Counted from the first letter of the stretch, positions 22,901 through 34,580 are shown. The stretch is 64,000 bases of DNA from Lophius americanus (GCA_037951165.1 JBBDHG010000026.1:5287501-5351500); one strand, 5' to 3'. The notes: a model not told the origin generated them from the sequence alone. Made by a program: numbers and translations.

Positions 22901-25900
22901 TAAGAAATACAGAAGGATTTCAAGTACCTTCTGCTAACATCTCTTTCTGAATGACCTTTTTCTAGGCTGCTTTACTGAATGGTTTGACAGAGATACTCCC
23001 TGTGGATCTGGAGACACGGAAACCCTTGATAAACTACGTTTGGAGAACCCAGGAAAAATCTGCCTCAATCCAACATATATCCAGGTTGAGACTATATCTG
23101 GGCAGACTCCGGAGGAAACAGGGGATGTGATTCGAGCGTAAGTACTTTATGTATAAAAACATTAGTATAGTTTTATGCAGAGATTTTATATTCCTCTGTT
23201 GCCCCATAGTTCAGGGTTAGAGCCCTGGTGGGTATTTCAGGAAGTAGCTTTCGTAAAAGTCTGAGTTTGTTATCTCTGAGTTGAGGGAAATTCTTAGATT
23301 TCCAAGCTAGAAAGCAAAGTAAATCAAATTCTGACTCAGATACCACAGTTACTTACTCAACTTAACCTGCTCGCCGACAATCTTTCACAGGCGTGAAAAC
23401 AGCAAGGTAAAGCCATATGTTCTTATTTAACCTTTTCTATTTTACCAGGAAAGTCTCAATGAGATTAAAAATCTCTTTTTTAAGGGGGTCCCGGCCAAGA
23501 CAAGTAGCAGAGTACAGAGTTAGAAACATACTGAATACATATAGATAACAATTTACATAAGAATAATATTAAAATTAAAAAAGTCATACATTGAGATTGA
23601 AACACAGGTATTTGTCAAAGACATCTATATCAGTCAAAACATCTACTGCCAGATGTCTCCTTAACCGGGTCTTTTAGGATGACCTTGAATGTATCATTCA
23701 GGGAGAACAGCTCCTTTATATTCAGATAATTCATTGGAAGCACACAATTTTGCCAGAGTCCAGAGAGAGATTAAACAGAAAAGCTAATGGTGGAGTGATA
23801 AAATCAACTGCAAGCTTTAAAAAAATAAGGCTCTAAATGATCAGGACCTGCTGACTTTTTGGAGTCTAAAAACATAATCGCTTTGTGCACCTCCACCATT
23901 TTAAACATTTGTGCAAGGATTAAAATGAAAGGGTTGTTCTACAGTCACCTGGCTGTCTGGACAAACAAGAGGGAAATTATTTTATGGAGCACCAAGGGAA
24001 TTAAACATGGAACCTGAAGCAATAAAATGTCTACTTAAACAATAATATGACATTGATGTATGTTGCAGATGGGGTATCTGTATGTTGTGATGGACGAATA
24101 ATCTAACAACAGAGGTATCAGTTTGAAGCCCAAAAAAGGACAATGTCTGGTTGAGAATTGTTCATTGAGGCAGAGCGCCGTCTGCAATCCGCTCACAGAG
24201 AGAGATGTTTCTCTGCCAGCAGCAATATTCTCCAACTGTTATGAAAAAGTAAATCTCTGATATACAGTACAGTATTAGGAGGGTGCAGAACTGAATTTAC
24301 AATAATTTTCCTCAAAATAGGGTTATTTGGAGCCGCTGGTACGGTAATACTATCTCTCCACGCTGGCAACACTGTTTCTTGTAAACAGGTCTCTCTTGAT
24401 CCTGAAATAATATCTCAGAAGACACTAACTAAATAAAGAATTCAACTAAATATTTAAGACAAATATTTACTCTGCAGATTAAAAAAAATATGTGGGTGGA
24501 TGAATCCACTACATTTTATTTGATGTATATTAATAACTGTTTACTTTTTCAGATGTGACACAACTACCGGATTCCTCTGTTTAAACACTGACCAACCCAA
24601 AAATAAGGAGTGTAACAATTACCGCGTTCGTTTTGTCTGCCACTCCCCTTTTTGTAATGGAGGTAATGTATGAACATGGGTGTTAAACTGTGTGTTAAAC
24701 TGTGTGCTATACAAAGTGGATTTCCCACTCTCTTTCATCATTACCTTTACTTTAAATGATGCTTTTGTGAAGTTTACCACCATCTCTTTTTTTATGGTTT
24801 GTTACAGTGTGCTGGACCAAATGGTTAAACATGGACAACCCTCGTAAAGGAGAAGGAGACTGGGAGACTTTGACAGGACTTAGAAAAAAATACCCAGGAG
24901 AAATCTGCGACAAACCACTGTACATTGAGGCTGTTACTAAAGCTAAAAATACCCCAGCCACGCAGACAGGGAATGTCTTCTATCTGTAAGTTGCATCAAA
25001 GGGGATGACTCAAAAAATGTAGGTGTAAAAATCAAATATCTTAACCAATTTTTTTTCATATCCTTTTATTGCAGACTATTAGGGCCAGGCTTAAGATTAC
25101 ATATTAATATATCATATTTTTTTTTTTTCATATTTAATTTTTCAGAAAAAAGTGGAAAGGTCAAGAATAAAGTTGAAACAAGGCAGAGGAGAACGATTCT
25201 TTTTCATTCAGAATTTGGAGAATAGAGTCGAAATAGGGATTTGTAGGGTTGGTTGTATTGTGTCGTTAATCCACTACGATGTGGCGATGGAAGCCTACAG
25301 AACGAACAACAAACCCAAAGTAACAGCAGGCAACTTCATCACATCCATTGCTCGCTTGGGAGGATGCCCGGAGCGTCTGCGCACTGACAGAGGCTTCTTG
25401 TGATTTAGTTCGACTTTGATCACAACACTTTGACTTTCGACATTTCTTCCTCGTATCAATTTTATTTCTTAAGCCTGGCCCTAATACTCCATCGTATAAG
25501 TATGCTTTACAGGTACACAATAATACAGGAATCAAAATTAAATAGTGTAAATACTATATATATATATATGTATATATATATACAAACAGTACATAGTGCT
25601 ATTGCTTGGTTCTGAGTGGTGTAGAGGCTGGCTTCAGGCTATGAAGGGCCTTGTGGGTTAAGAGGACTTTGAATTGGACACGTTGATGGATTGGGAGCCA
25701 GTGGAGGCTCTGGAGGACAGCGGTGATGTGGTCATGGGAGCGAGTGTGGGTGAGGAGATGAGCAGCAGAGTTCCCAATGTATAGGAGTTAAATAAGATTT
25801 GTCGATTCTTTACCATCAATGATGCTACTGCTGTAATCTAGTCGTGATGTAATGGAGGCCTGGATCAGAGTTTCTGCTGCAGTGTAGGAGTGTGATGGGA

Positions 25901-26708
25901 CAAAAAGAAGATCTGGTTATTTGTTTATTGTGCTATTGGAACGAGAAGTTTATTTCAAAAATTACTCCAAGTTTTTAGACATGGTAGCAGGAAGTCAGAG
26001 TGGCGTGCTTCTGACGAGGGAAGTGGGACCAATGATTATAGTATCGTATTTATCACAGTTTAGATTAGGAAATTAACTCGCATCCATGATTTCATTTCTG
26101 TGAGGCAGTCTGTCAGAGTTGAGTTCGCTAAAGCCGTTATGGACTTAGTGGATATGTAAAGCTGAATGTCGTCGGCATAGCATTGGTAGTGGGGACCTTG
26201 ACCACAGATGATAATGTCATAGGGGGAAGCGTTACAGGATCACTTGGATTTTATTATTTAACAAAACCTGTTTGCTACCTTTAATGTATCTTCTCTGAAA
26301 ACCACCATAAAATGTTATTAATTTATATTATTTTGCACTTCTAATGAAAGTCCAGATCATAACCATTTATATATTTTCCCTATGTGTCAAAACAATAGAA
26401 AATGGAACCTTCATACAGATAAAGGTTTCAATGGGGACATTTTTCTCCTTAATATGGTATAAAGAACTGATTTGTTTCAATGGTCTACTATAGACATATT
26501 ATGGTATCTGAGATTTAAAAGCCACAATTGCAACAAGTGTGCTTTAAGTATTGGCTTTTCGCTTTATTACTGATTCATTATTTGCTTGGAATCTTTTTTT
26601 AGGTACAGTCCAACTGACGGACTTGTTTGCAAAAACAAGGATCAGACCAAGATGGCCTGTCTCAACTACAAGGTTCGCTTTGGATGCCAATGCAAGGGCG
26701 GGCGTTGA
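19907..26708 (+). CDS. Gene A: secreted protein with Q-rich linker and two WxxW domains
   Basis: Predicted coding exons: 19907-19918, 20035-20068, eight 18-nt microexons (20180-20197, 20359-20376, 20538-20555, 20717-20734, 20896-20913, 21075-21092, 21254-21271, 21433-21450), 22793-22822, 22966-23137, 24553-24662, 24808-24985, 26603-26708 (TGA). All junctions have GT/AG and phases agree, giving 261 aa with no stop. MIKLLGVAIIVGLFA is a signal peptide. Residues about 16-63 are a Q-rich linker made of six-residue repeats. Residues about 74-167 and 168-261 are two WxxW (mucin-2/CILP type) domains with conserved Cys and YRVRFVC/YKVRFGC cores. Each domain uses two exons with 1-2 and 2-1 phases. Domain 2 has WTKW. 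Domain 1 has FTEW and GDTE where paralogs have WxxW and GDWE, so two Trp are lost. WxxW is a known C-mannosylation motif. Likely secreted; the role is unknown. The non-coding exon 1 and its TATA box lie upstream. Confidence 0.85.
20180..21565 (+). repeat. Tandem array of eight microexon-intron units, 179-bp period
   Basis: Eight copies of a 179-bp unit are arranged head to tail, with microexon starts at 20180, 20359, 20538, 20717, 20896, 21075, 21254 and 21433, exactly 179 bp apart. Each unit holds a pyrimidine tract, CGACAG (once TGACAG) acceptor, an 18-nt exon, a GTGAGTATATG donor and a near-identical intron. Exons encode, across phase-1 joins, repeats of the form (Q/R)xQQQQ: RSQQQQ, QVQQQQ, QDQQQQ, QDQQQQ, QVQQQQ, QDQQQQ, RRQRQQ, RRQRQW. 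Diagnostic changes (a GTC codon with an 'aaaatcagtagcaac' intron; 'ggtaac' in the next intron) recur three units apart, which suggests that a three-unit block was itself duplicated. Gene B has one such unit. Confidence 0.9.
21743..21835 (+). mobile_element. (AT)n run plus retroelement 3' tail in intron of gene A
   Basis: An ATATAT run (about 21743-21771) is followed by 'agcactttgagatttg' and a TTATTATT end, almost the same as 13505-13560. Likely a truncated L2-type LINE or SINE tail. Confidence 0.55.
23415..24400. repeat. Interspersed repeats in the intron between the first-domain exons of gene A
   Basis: 'accaggaaagtctcaatgag' with 'attaaaaatctctttt' near 23445-23480 is a word set common in fish interspersed repeats. 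The part 24100-24400 ('tattctccaactgtt', 'ttttcctcaa') aligns loosely with 36430-36680 downstream. No coding sense recognised. Confidence 0.5.
25077..25486 (+). mobile_element. 410-bp element with 19-bp terminal inverted repeats and an integrase-like fragment
   Basis: The ends are TATTAGGGCCAGGCTTAAG (25077-25095) and its exact reverse complement (25468-25486). Inside, the frame 25152-25403 ends with RTNNKPKVTAGNFITSIARL and GGCPERLRTDRG, which resembles the D-containing segment of a DDE integrase core domain found in many fish 'integrase core' proteins. It is much too short to be autonomous, and the frame stops right after the RTDRG motif. It lies in the last intron of gene A and is absent from the same introns of genes 0 and B. 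No clean target-site duplication was seen. Confidence 0.7.
25615..26270 (-). mobile_element. L2/CR1-type LINE relic, antisense, in last intron of gene A
   Basis: On the minus strand the block reads in correct order: the YADD box (CYADDIQLYIST, about 26210-26170) and, further 3', ITAVLQSLHWLPIHQRVQFK followed by VLLTHKALH (about 25735-25625), the conserved C-terminal region of L2-type reverse transcriptases. Frames are broken. The 26015-26255 part is shared with gene 0's last intron (1735-1930), including position, so the insertion is older than the split of these two gene copies. Confidence 0.8.
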
Positions 26709-26799
26709 CACCACTGGGGACCTTCAGATTTTTCATCATTACATTATAATTATTCAATGATTTGATTTGACAGCAGAATATTTGGAATTGCAAAAGTTA

Positions 26800-28400
26800 A
26801 ATGTTGTTCCATCTCTGTTTTTATTAAAGTATCCCAATCAATCATGAAGGACTAACAATGATCCATCATGTCTGATTGCATGGCCCTGAAACATATACAG
26901 CTAAAAAGGAATGGCGCAATCATTCATTTTTGAATTCATTCTTATTTCAGTCTCTCTGGAAACCTGTAATCTTGCTATTGGAACAATTAACATAAATTTA
27001 ACCAAACCTTATGAACTTTGAATGACTTTGCACCTTGGTTGATATCGGCAAAATGTATCTGAAAGTTTGACCAATCATCATAGTTTCTCACCGAAAATGA
27101 CAGTTGGCCACATTCAGTCTACAACTTTCGGGAGAGACTGCAATTAATTACTTTGTCTTTTTCTTTGCTCTTATAATCATTATATATCGAATGTAACAAT
27201 AAACGAATCAACAGCAATAAACTTGCATTTTCTCCTGGTTACTCATATATCTCTGCACATGACTGTTTTAATGAGCGCCGTAAGGGCGACCAAGGCTTGC
27301 AAATGATACCCCAAGTGTGATTGGCTGTCTGCTCAGAAGATGCGGGACCTCAGTCTCAGTTTACGTGACATAGTTTTGGCTGTGCAGGAAAAACTTTTCC
27401 TTTATGTTTTAAAAAAAAGAATTGACATTCATATCGAACATGTTTTGAAAATGATAAAAAAAAACTAAAAAAACTGCAGTATGCATTCCAGGCCAGTAAT
27501 CGGCGGTGAAACTTCTCTAAATCAACAGTAGAGAAAAAGACTATGTGCCTGCATACATGCTCGACGCTGCTGATAACAGTAACGCTGCAGAAACTTTAGT
27601 GTTGTTGGAGGAGCTATAAAAAAGCAGAGCACAGTAGCACAAACAAAAGTAGACGTCATTGATTTAGACGCTAGCTCTTTTCACTCATTGCTGAAAACCT
27701 AATAGCCATTCGTGAATAGGAGCCATGTCATCACTTTTTTTACAAGAATTATCACAAGACACAGCACTGAAAGTATTATCAAAAGATTCAACTCTCAAAC
27801 TTATTTAAAAAAAGTTTGTATTTTCCCTCTGTTCGACCTCTGTTACATTAGTGGCCATGCATTCAGAAAAAAGATGAAACCGGGCGCATGGTGTTAAAAA
27901 AACTCTCAATATGATACTTAACACTACTACTTGTGTATGCAAGATCACCGGTGGAGTGCTGCTCATACATCAGACTCGCCTGGTTGATGATGTTGTGGCA
28001 GATACAGGACAGGGCATCAAGGACCTGCACAAAACCATTGATGGAATCCCTTCAGAGGATTGCAGGCATGGACTGGGGCCTGGTGTTTCTCCTCATTAAT
28101 GGTTTGATGTGGGTGGAAGGAGGTTTTGTTTTGATCATACTTATCCTAGACCTGATAGTGGCCCTTGTAGAACCTCAACAGGGTTGTTATGACCGGGGTT
28201 ACGATACACGGCGACCTGCCACGTCTGATTCGTTCCCCACTCATGACTGGGTCCCTCCCTTCATAATGATGAAGTTTAATTGGAGAGTGTACTGAATTTA
28301 CTGATGTCATGATAAATTTGTATAAACTATGTGGCCATATAATGGACAAAAATGGAATTGTAATGTGCCATTTAGCCATAAATATTATATCATGCTGTTT
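26800..28400 (+). repeat. 3' flank block after gene A
   Basis: It starts with an ATTAAA at 26823-26828 that could serve as a poly(A) signal for gene A, about 115 bp after the stop. The block then matches the flanks of the other copies, and 26930-28400 matches the orphan copy at 15540-16750 over its full length. A 120-codon ORF (27933-28295) with a hydrophobic stretch lies in it; the frame is not kept in the orphan copy, so I do not call it a gene. Confidence 0.7.
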
Positions 28401-28760
28401 CTTTCACATTTTTGGTCCTTTGCTTAGCTTTTGTTAACTAGGGTTATTTGACTCAGAATAAACCCCTGATCAACATCACAAAACCAAAAAATTTAACTTA
28501 ATAATGACCCTAATAAACACAGTACCCAAAGCTACAAGAAAAAAAAAAGGTGTGTTATACTTGCTCATGAAAACACGCATCCATCATTAGAAATGTATTT
28601 TGACTTCCGGTGTCGCCGATGCAAAGGAAGTCAACATGGTTGCTTGTTTTCTCGTGATGAAAAGATAATTAACTCGTTCTCAGGCTAAAACAGACATAAC
28701 TAAATATCTGCTACCATGGCCATTCTTGGCTTCACTAAAAATGTAAGTATACTTAATTTT
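28390..28760. repeat. Interspersed repeat upstream of gene B
   Basis: It shares 'cctgatcaacat', 'ggtgtcgcc' and a 'ccatggccattcttggcttc' end with 42930-43445, and its middle with 4030-4210. Not recognised as a named family. Confidence 0.5.
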
Positions 28761-29043
28761 CCTTTTTAATATCAGTGTGAAGGCCAGACTGACACAAGTG
28801 TCAGGGAACGGCATCCAATTAGATTCCCCCTACCATTTCTGAAAAGCATCAAAGCATCTTATCTGACTGACAAATTCTTTTGCTGCGTTCTGGGTCAGAC
28901 CTCCAAACCATGCCTGGTGTGCAAGTCTCCGTCCTTTCAACTGAAACTGATCACTCTGTACACACGACACGTTCTGTCTCATTAGATCACTTATTTCACT
29001 TCTCAATGGGACATAAGGACTTTCCACAACTGATATCTCCTAG

Positions 29044-29050
29044 TATATAA
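29044..29050 (+). promoter_or_regulatory. TATA box of gene B
   Basis: TATATAA, followed by sequence that aligns with the gene A core promoter and first exon. The inferred non-coding exon 1 runs from about 29075 to 29154, ending at GTAAGA. Confidence 0.7.
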
Positions 29051-29426
29051 GGAGAGGACTGAGAGGCTCATTGCTCCACACAAGAGATCCGACGACAGCA
29101 TCCTCCATCTGAGACGCCCGTGGGTTGAGCCTATTTCATTTTTGTGGGGAAAAAGTAAGAATAATATCTGTTCTGAACTTAATTAAATATATATTAAATG
29201 AAGTTTCTCATTTATTTTAATGAGAAAGGTATTTTATACTCTGTGTACATTGCATTCATTGTGAATAAGAATGAAATATTTCAAATGAAATGTTGAAGTA
29301 AATTTTGGATGTGTGGACATTTACGTATTTTAATTATTTTCATCCAATACTTTAGCAAAGATTTTGGTTGTAGTAATCCCTTATTATATGTACTCATAAG
29401 CAAAAATGTTCTTACAGCTATCTGCA

Positions 29427-32366
29427 ATGATGTTCAAACTGGTAACTATTGACTTTTAAAACACCTATTTTCAAGATTTTGCCAAATTCCTTTGCAAAAG
29501 GGGTTTTAATATCTGCACATACAATTTGTAATAATCTGTGGATAAAATTTTTCTTTATTTTTTTGATAGTTAAGTATTGCCATTGTTGCCGGACTGTTTA
29601 TCGGTAGGCCCAACTTAATAGCTTCAATAGTAATGATCATATTTACTCTATAATTTCAAGGAGTCACAACACAAAACCCCTTTTTCTCATTTCTCTCACC
29701 AGGAAGCCACCAGCAGGATAGTGAGTACATGTATGATATAATAAAAGAAGTCGGTAGGACAATGTTGTCTGTTTTCATTTTTATTACATGTATCTAAATT
29801 CACCTTGTCTGTTGAGAAAAACAAAACAACGGCGGTTGCTTTGGGACTTTGCAGCACAGTGAGTCATTACCTTTGACCCCTTGATAGGAAAACTTTGTAA
29901 ATTTAAAAAAAAAAAGTCATTATCTACTAACTCTCATGAGGTCAGATGACATTTCTTCTTTTATACAGAAGGAAAGCAAAATAGCAGCATTCTCCCAACT
30001 GCCTGAAAAAACTTTGGAATCACGCAGAGGTCAATAATAATGATTTATAGTCTTATAGTTATAGTTATTATCACTCTAAGCCATGTGTTGTACAACACTG
30101 TGGAATTAATTTTCGGCACTTCACCCGTCCCTGAGGAGCACTCTGTGTTGTTGAAGGACACCAACATTTTGAGCATTTACAACCACCTTTAATCTCAGCA
30201 GATCAGATTGTGATGATTAGAATTCTGTCTGAAGCTTTGCTCTTCCACTACTAGGAGAGAGCCTTCGCATGAATTGCTGTGTCATCAACAAATATTTGTG
30301 TTTTTGCTTCATTGTTCTTGCCCAAATCATTCATTAAGAACAATATTTTAAATGCCCTTATATTAGAGGCAAGTGGATGATAATTCCAAGAAAAAATACT
30401 GACATTTAAAATAAAACCATTTATTGGCTCTCCAGAAAAAGTCTGATACCCATTTTCTTTTTACTCCATTCAGACCAACCCTGTGACTATGTCATCAACG
30501 TCCGTAAGAATATCACTCCTCTTGTTTTTGTGTTCTGTCATAATATCCATTCCCGGCATTTATATTTCATAACATTTTGCAGAAAAGATATCAAGTACCT
30601 GGTTGCTAAAATCTCAGCTGAATGACTTTGTTCCAGACTGCTGGACAGACTGGTTTGACAGAGATAACCCCTCTGGAACTGGTGATTGGGAAGCCCTCGC
30701 TTTTCTTCATAAACAGTACCCAGGAAGGATCTGCCCCAAACCAGCATATATGGAGGTCAGGAGTCTATCTGGGCTGACTCCTGCTCAAACAGGAGATGTG
30801 ATATTTCAGTAAGTACTAGAAGTATATTAATCATTTCTATGCCACTGATCTTGTAAAGTTTGTATCTCACTGGGGCCTCCTTACCTCAATTAACTGCTGG
30901 GTTGTAAAAGCCAGTGCACTCTTGGTACTGGTTCCAAGCCAGGGTGATTAGGAAGGTAAGAACCTGTGTCAGTTCAGCAACAGGGATATTCCTCCACTGG
31001 GGCACAGTTAGCAGCCAAGACCTACGTGTTGTTGTACCTGCTGTATTGTATATACGATACTGTCATTTCATTTGAACAAGTTCATACTTAGGTATTTGCA
31101 ACCACTCCTTTCTATGTGAGTCTATATATATTTTTTTTAATTATGCAAAACATCCCCTAGATTTAATGTATATTTAATGGGTGTCTGTTTTTCCGTTTTC
31201 AAAAGACTCCCAACTACTGGTTTCTACTATCTAGATAAACGTCAATCTGACAAATTGATGTGGCAGAGTTAGCATCCAAGACTGATGTCTAAAAAAAACA
31301 TGTGGAAACATCCACTAGATTATATTTAATGTACCTTTAATAAGTGTCTGTGGTCCCTTTTTCAGAAGCAGCCCAACTTACGGATTTGTGTGTCTGAACG
31401 GAGACCAAACCAACAAGAAGGGGTGTAGCGATTACCACGTCCGTTTCGTCTGCCACCCCCCTCACTGTGCAGGAGGTAGTGTATGAACACACCGCACACG
31501 TCCAGAGTTAGATGTCTATGAAAAGCGGACTTTTCCCTTCTCTTTCGTTGTCAGCTTTCTTTTTGAATAGTGCTTCCATTCAGTTTCCCCAAAATCTCTC
31601 TTTTATGGCTCGCTGTAGTGTGCTGGACAAAGTGGTACGACAGGGACATTCCCACTGGAATAGGAGACTGGGAAACTTTGACCGATCTTAGGAAAACATA
31701 CCCAGGCGAAATCTGCGACAACCCAACCTACATTGAAGCCGTTACCAATGACGACACATATACCCCAGCCATCAACACAGGGGAGGTCTTTTCTGTGTAA
31801 GTTGCCTCAAAAGGGAAGAATTTAAAAGTATGGCACAACAATCAATCAAGTGTCTTTCCCAAAGCGTCCAAATAATTTAGATCCACTGGTTGTTACATCT
31901 ACCTAACCTTTTTACCATCTTTAATGTCCCTTTCCTGACACTCTTAAATGTCAAAAAATATTATAAATTAATATCATTTTACACCTAAACTGAAATTCTT
32001 GACAATAACACTCAAATACAAATACAAAATCAAATACATATTTATTTTCAGAAAATTAATTTAGGTTTTAGGATAGCATGTATTTTCCCTCCGTACCAAA
32101 GCAGTGGGACAAATCATAGTTGGTATAATATGTGTTTTTCTAAAACCTTTCAAAACAGGTTTGCTATTAATATTGACTTTATGCTTTAATACTGATTCAT
32201 TTTCTACTTTGAATCCTTTTTCAGCTACAATCCAACTCAAGGATTTGTTTGCAAGAAGGCTGACCAGATAGACAAAAAATGCCTAAACTACAAGGTTCGC
32301 TTTGGATGCCCATGCAGATCCAAGTCCATGGATCCCCTCTTGGAGTTAGTACCCCTTACAAATTGA
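29427..32366 (+). CDS. Gene B: secreted protein with two WxxW domains
   Basis: Predicted coding exons: 29427-29441, 29570-29603, 29703-29720 (18-nt microexon), 30474-30503, 30637-30808, 31366-31475, 31619-31796, 32225-32366 (TGA). All junctions are GT/AG and the phases agree, giving 232 aa. MMFKLLSIAIVAGLFIG is a signal peptide; the second ATG (29430) aligns better with gene A's start, so translation may begin there. The microexon adds only SHQQD-like residues. Domain 1 (from about residue 33) has CWTDWFDRDNPSGTGDWE; domain 2 (from about 127) has CWTKWYDRD and GDWE, so both keep the WxxW motif, a known C-mannosylation site. A 16-residue tail after the final CPC is longer than in genes 0 and A. 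This looks like the ancestral arrangement from which gene A's array grew. Likely secreted, perhaps to mucus or extracellular matrix by analogy with mucins and CILP; this is inference. Confidence 0.88.
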
Positions 32367-32381
32367 ACTGATGTTATACTC

Positions 32382-32387
32382 AATAAA
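32382..32387 (+). terminator. Possible poly(A) signal of gene B
   Basis: AATAAA 16 nt after the stop codon. This would give a very short 3' UTR; later AATAAA words near 33080-33095 are alternatives conserved in the other flanks. Confidence 0.4.
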
Positions 32388-32429
32388 AAAAATGATTAGA
32401 TTAGATTTTTTATTTTGCTTTTATGCTTT

Positions 32430-33200
32430 TATTTTCCTGATGAAATAACTATAATAGGTGTTTTCACAGCGGAATAGTTGAGGAAAAGCAAAGTTATTTC
32501 CAGTAAAAGTAGCTTTGTTCTGTGTCCAAATCAGTCATGGCAACGAGTAAAAGGTTTGATGCCAGGTCGTTGACACATAAACAGCTAAATGGAATTCAGC
32601 CATAATTCATATTTGAATGAATGCCTGTGTGAAATGCCTGTTTCAGTATGTCAATGAAGTTGGAATGTTACACCTTGAACGATAAGGATTAATTCAACCA
32701 ATTTTTATAGGGTGAGGCGATTAATCATAAGAAGATTGCGATCTTGATTCAAACGTATGTACAATCTAATTTTCACCGATTCTTCAAGATTTTACCAGCA
32801 GAATCCGTTGGCTTAACTGAAGCTTATTTCACAAAGAGCGAAGCTTGTCTCATTAAGTGGGTGGCCTGATACGATTTGTTTATATGTGCCCTTGAGGAGC
32901 ATTCTTATGAACTTCTCACGACTTATTTGGTGCATATCACCACACCATATCTGCCAATTTGACTTATCATCATAGTTTCCCATCAACAATAACAGTTCAG
33001 CATGAAGCTTTCAGGAGAGTTTACAATTAATGCAATATTTCTTTCTTTGCACTTATATATCATATGTGACTGTAAATGAATCAAGAGCAATAAATAAACT
33101 AATGCCGCTAAACACTTTTGTCCTGTCCATTCATATTTCGCCACATTACTGATTTAATGAGATCCAGAGGGGTTGCAAAGGTTTCATGGGACACACCAGT
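32430..33200 (+). repeat. 3' flank block after gene B
   Basis: It aligns with the flanks of genes 0 and A ('aactataataggtgttttcac', 'gaggaaaagcaaagttattt', 'gaatcaagagcaataaa'). A short unrelated stretch at about 32700-32900 interrupts it. Confidence 0.65.
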
Positions 33201-33940
33201 GCTTTTTTTGGAAAAACAAATAACAGCCCATGCCCCCCTTATTTACCTGTGGTCATTTGTATCGGGTGGCTGGTAGCAGCAAATCATTAAGGAACACGTT
33301 CAGAATGTTTAAAGTGAATAAAAGATAATCGAAAATAATGCTGAATTTCACAACATTAATTCATTCAACAAACAACTTTTAGTTTGTCACAAAATGAAGA
33401 GCCTATGCATCACCATGCTCAATGTCCAGTTTCTCTCAGGCTATATAAAAACTACATGAAGTAGTTTTGCTGTCATCAGGCCTGCACAGGAGGAATCTAC
33501 TGGCGGGTGATGAAAACACAGTGACTTGACTCCCATGGGACAAGAAGGCATGTTGTTTTCTCTGGTAATGGATCAGGTGCTCAATATTCCCTCTGAACAC
33601 AAACAACAGTTGGGAGGACCAACTCATGATTTATATGAAGCATATACTTACAGAACAGTATGTTCTGATGTTTGTTTGGTTTTGGACTGAAGTGTCTCAC
33701 AGCTGACATCTTGTCTTAAAGGGGAAGAGAGAGAGAGAGACGGCAGAAAAGGAGTTAGCTAGGAATGTGATAAATTCAGAGAGGATATCCCATTACATGG
33801 TAAATAAATTCAGTTCCACCTTTTTGTACTTTAGAATAATGAAACACATCAACGAAGTTGACATATAAAGAAAAATATAGATGCACACAGAAAAAGGAAG
33901 CACGATACCAAGCCACACTGAAACACAAAAAAACAAAAAT
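33201..33940. other. Spacer, nothing recognised
   Basis: It contains a short (GA)n near 33726-33740 and chance minus-strand ORFs. Confidence 0.4.
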
Positions 33941-33944
33941 TTGA

Positions 33945-34580
33945 ATAGTTAGCTGTTGCCATTGTTGCATGAAAGTTTTTCGGTAGGTCCATCTTAATGA
34001 TAATAATACAAGTATCGTATAATTACGATTAAATTCTGTGCAACATGGAAGACTCTACATTGTGGCTCAGTTAGTAGCCAAGACCGACGTGTCATTGTAA
34101 CTGTTGTATTGTATATTAGATAGACTCTTGATGTTCGATTCTGAAAAATGAATTTCAAACATTTTAAAGGTCATACTTAGGTATTTGCAATCCCGCCTTA
34201 GTTATGTGAGTCTATATTTTTTTTAAACTATGGGGAAACATCCACTAGATTATAGCTAATGTATATTTAATTGTTATTTATAGGATTATTAGATTTAATA
34301 GGTTTCAGTTTTCAAAAGAGACCTAACTACTCGATACTCTATATCTAAACAAAAATCAATGCGCCAAAAAGGGTAACAATTATTCCGTTCGTTTATGGAT
34401 TGTCAACTTTCCTATTGACATGAATCGATTGTCAGTTTTCCTATTAAATAGTGATTTAATTGACAACCATCTCTCATTTATGGCTCGCAAGAGTCTGCCG
34501 GAAAAAGCGGTGCAACAAGGACAATCCCAGTGGATCAGAAGACTGATCACCTCAGAGGAGGTCTACCCTCTGTAAGTTGC
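33945..34580 (+). pseudogene. P2: broken tandem-WxxW gene copy
   Basis: Pieces align with gene B in order: the signal-peptide exon (33948-33982, 'gttgccattgttgcatgaaa' then GGTAGG, with an in-frame break), part of the following intron, part of the intron after the first WxxW exon ('gtagccaagaccgacgtgt', about 34070), a decayed second exon of domain 1 (about 34305-34430, with 'tattccgttcgttta' for the RVRF core) and a decayed first exon of domain 2 (about 34495-34571, ending in GTAAGTTGCCTCAGA). The microexon, the Cys-containing short exon, the first WxxW exon and the last exon are missing. Stops are present and the coding exon pieces are shortened. It is clearly dead. Confidence 0.8.

Noticed and set aside
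25152..25403. Stand-alone 83-codon gene
   Set aside because: It lies wholly within a 410-bp inverted-repeat element and ends in a partial integrase-like motif.
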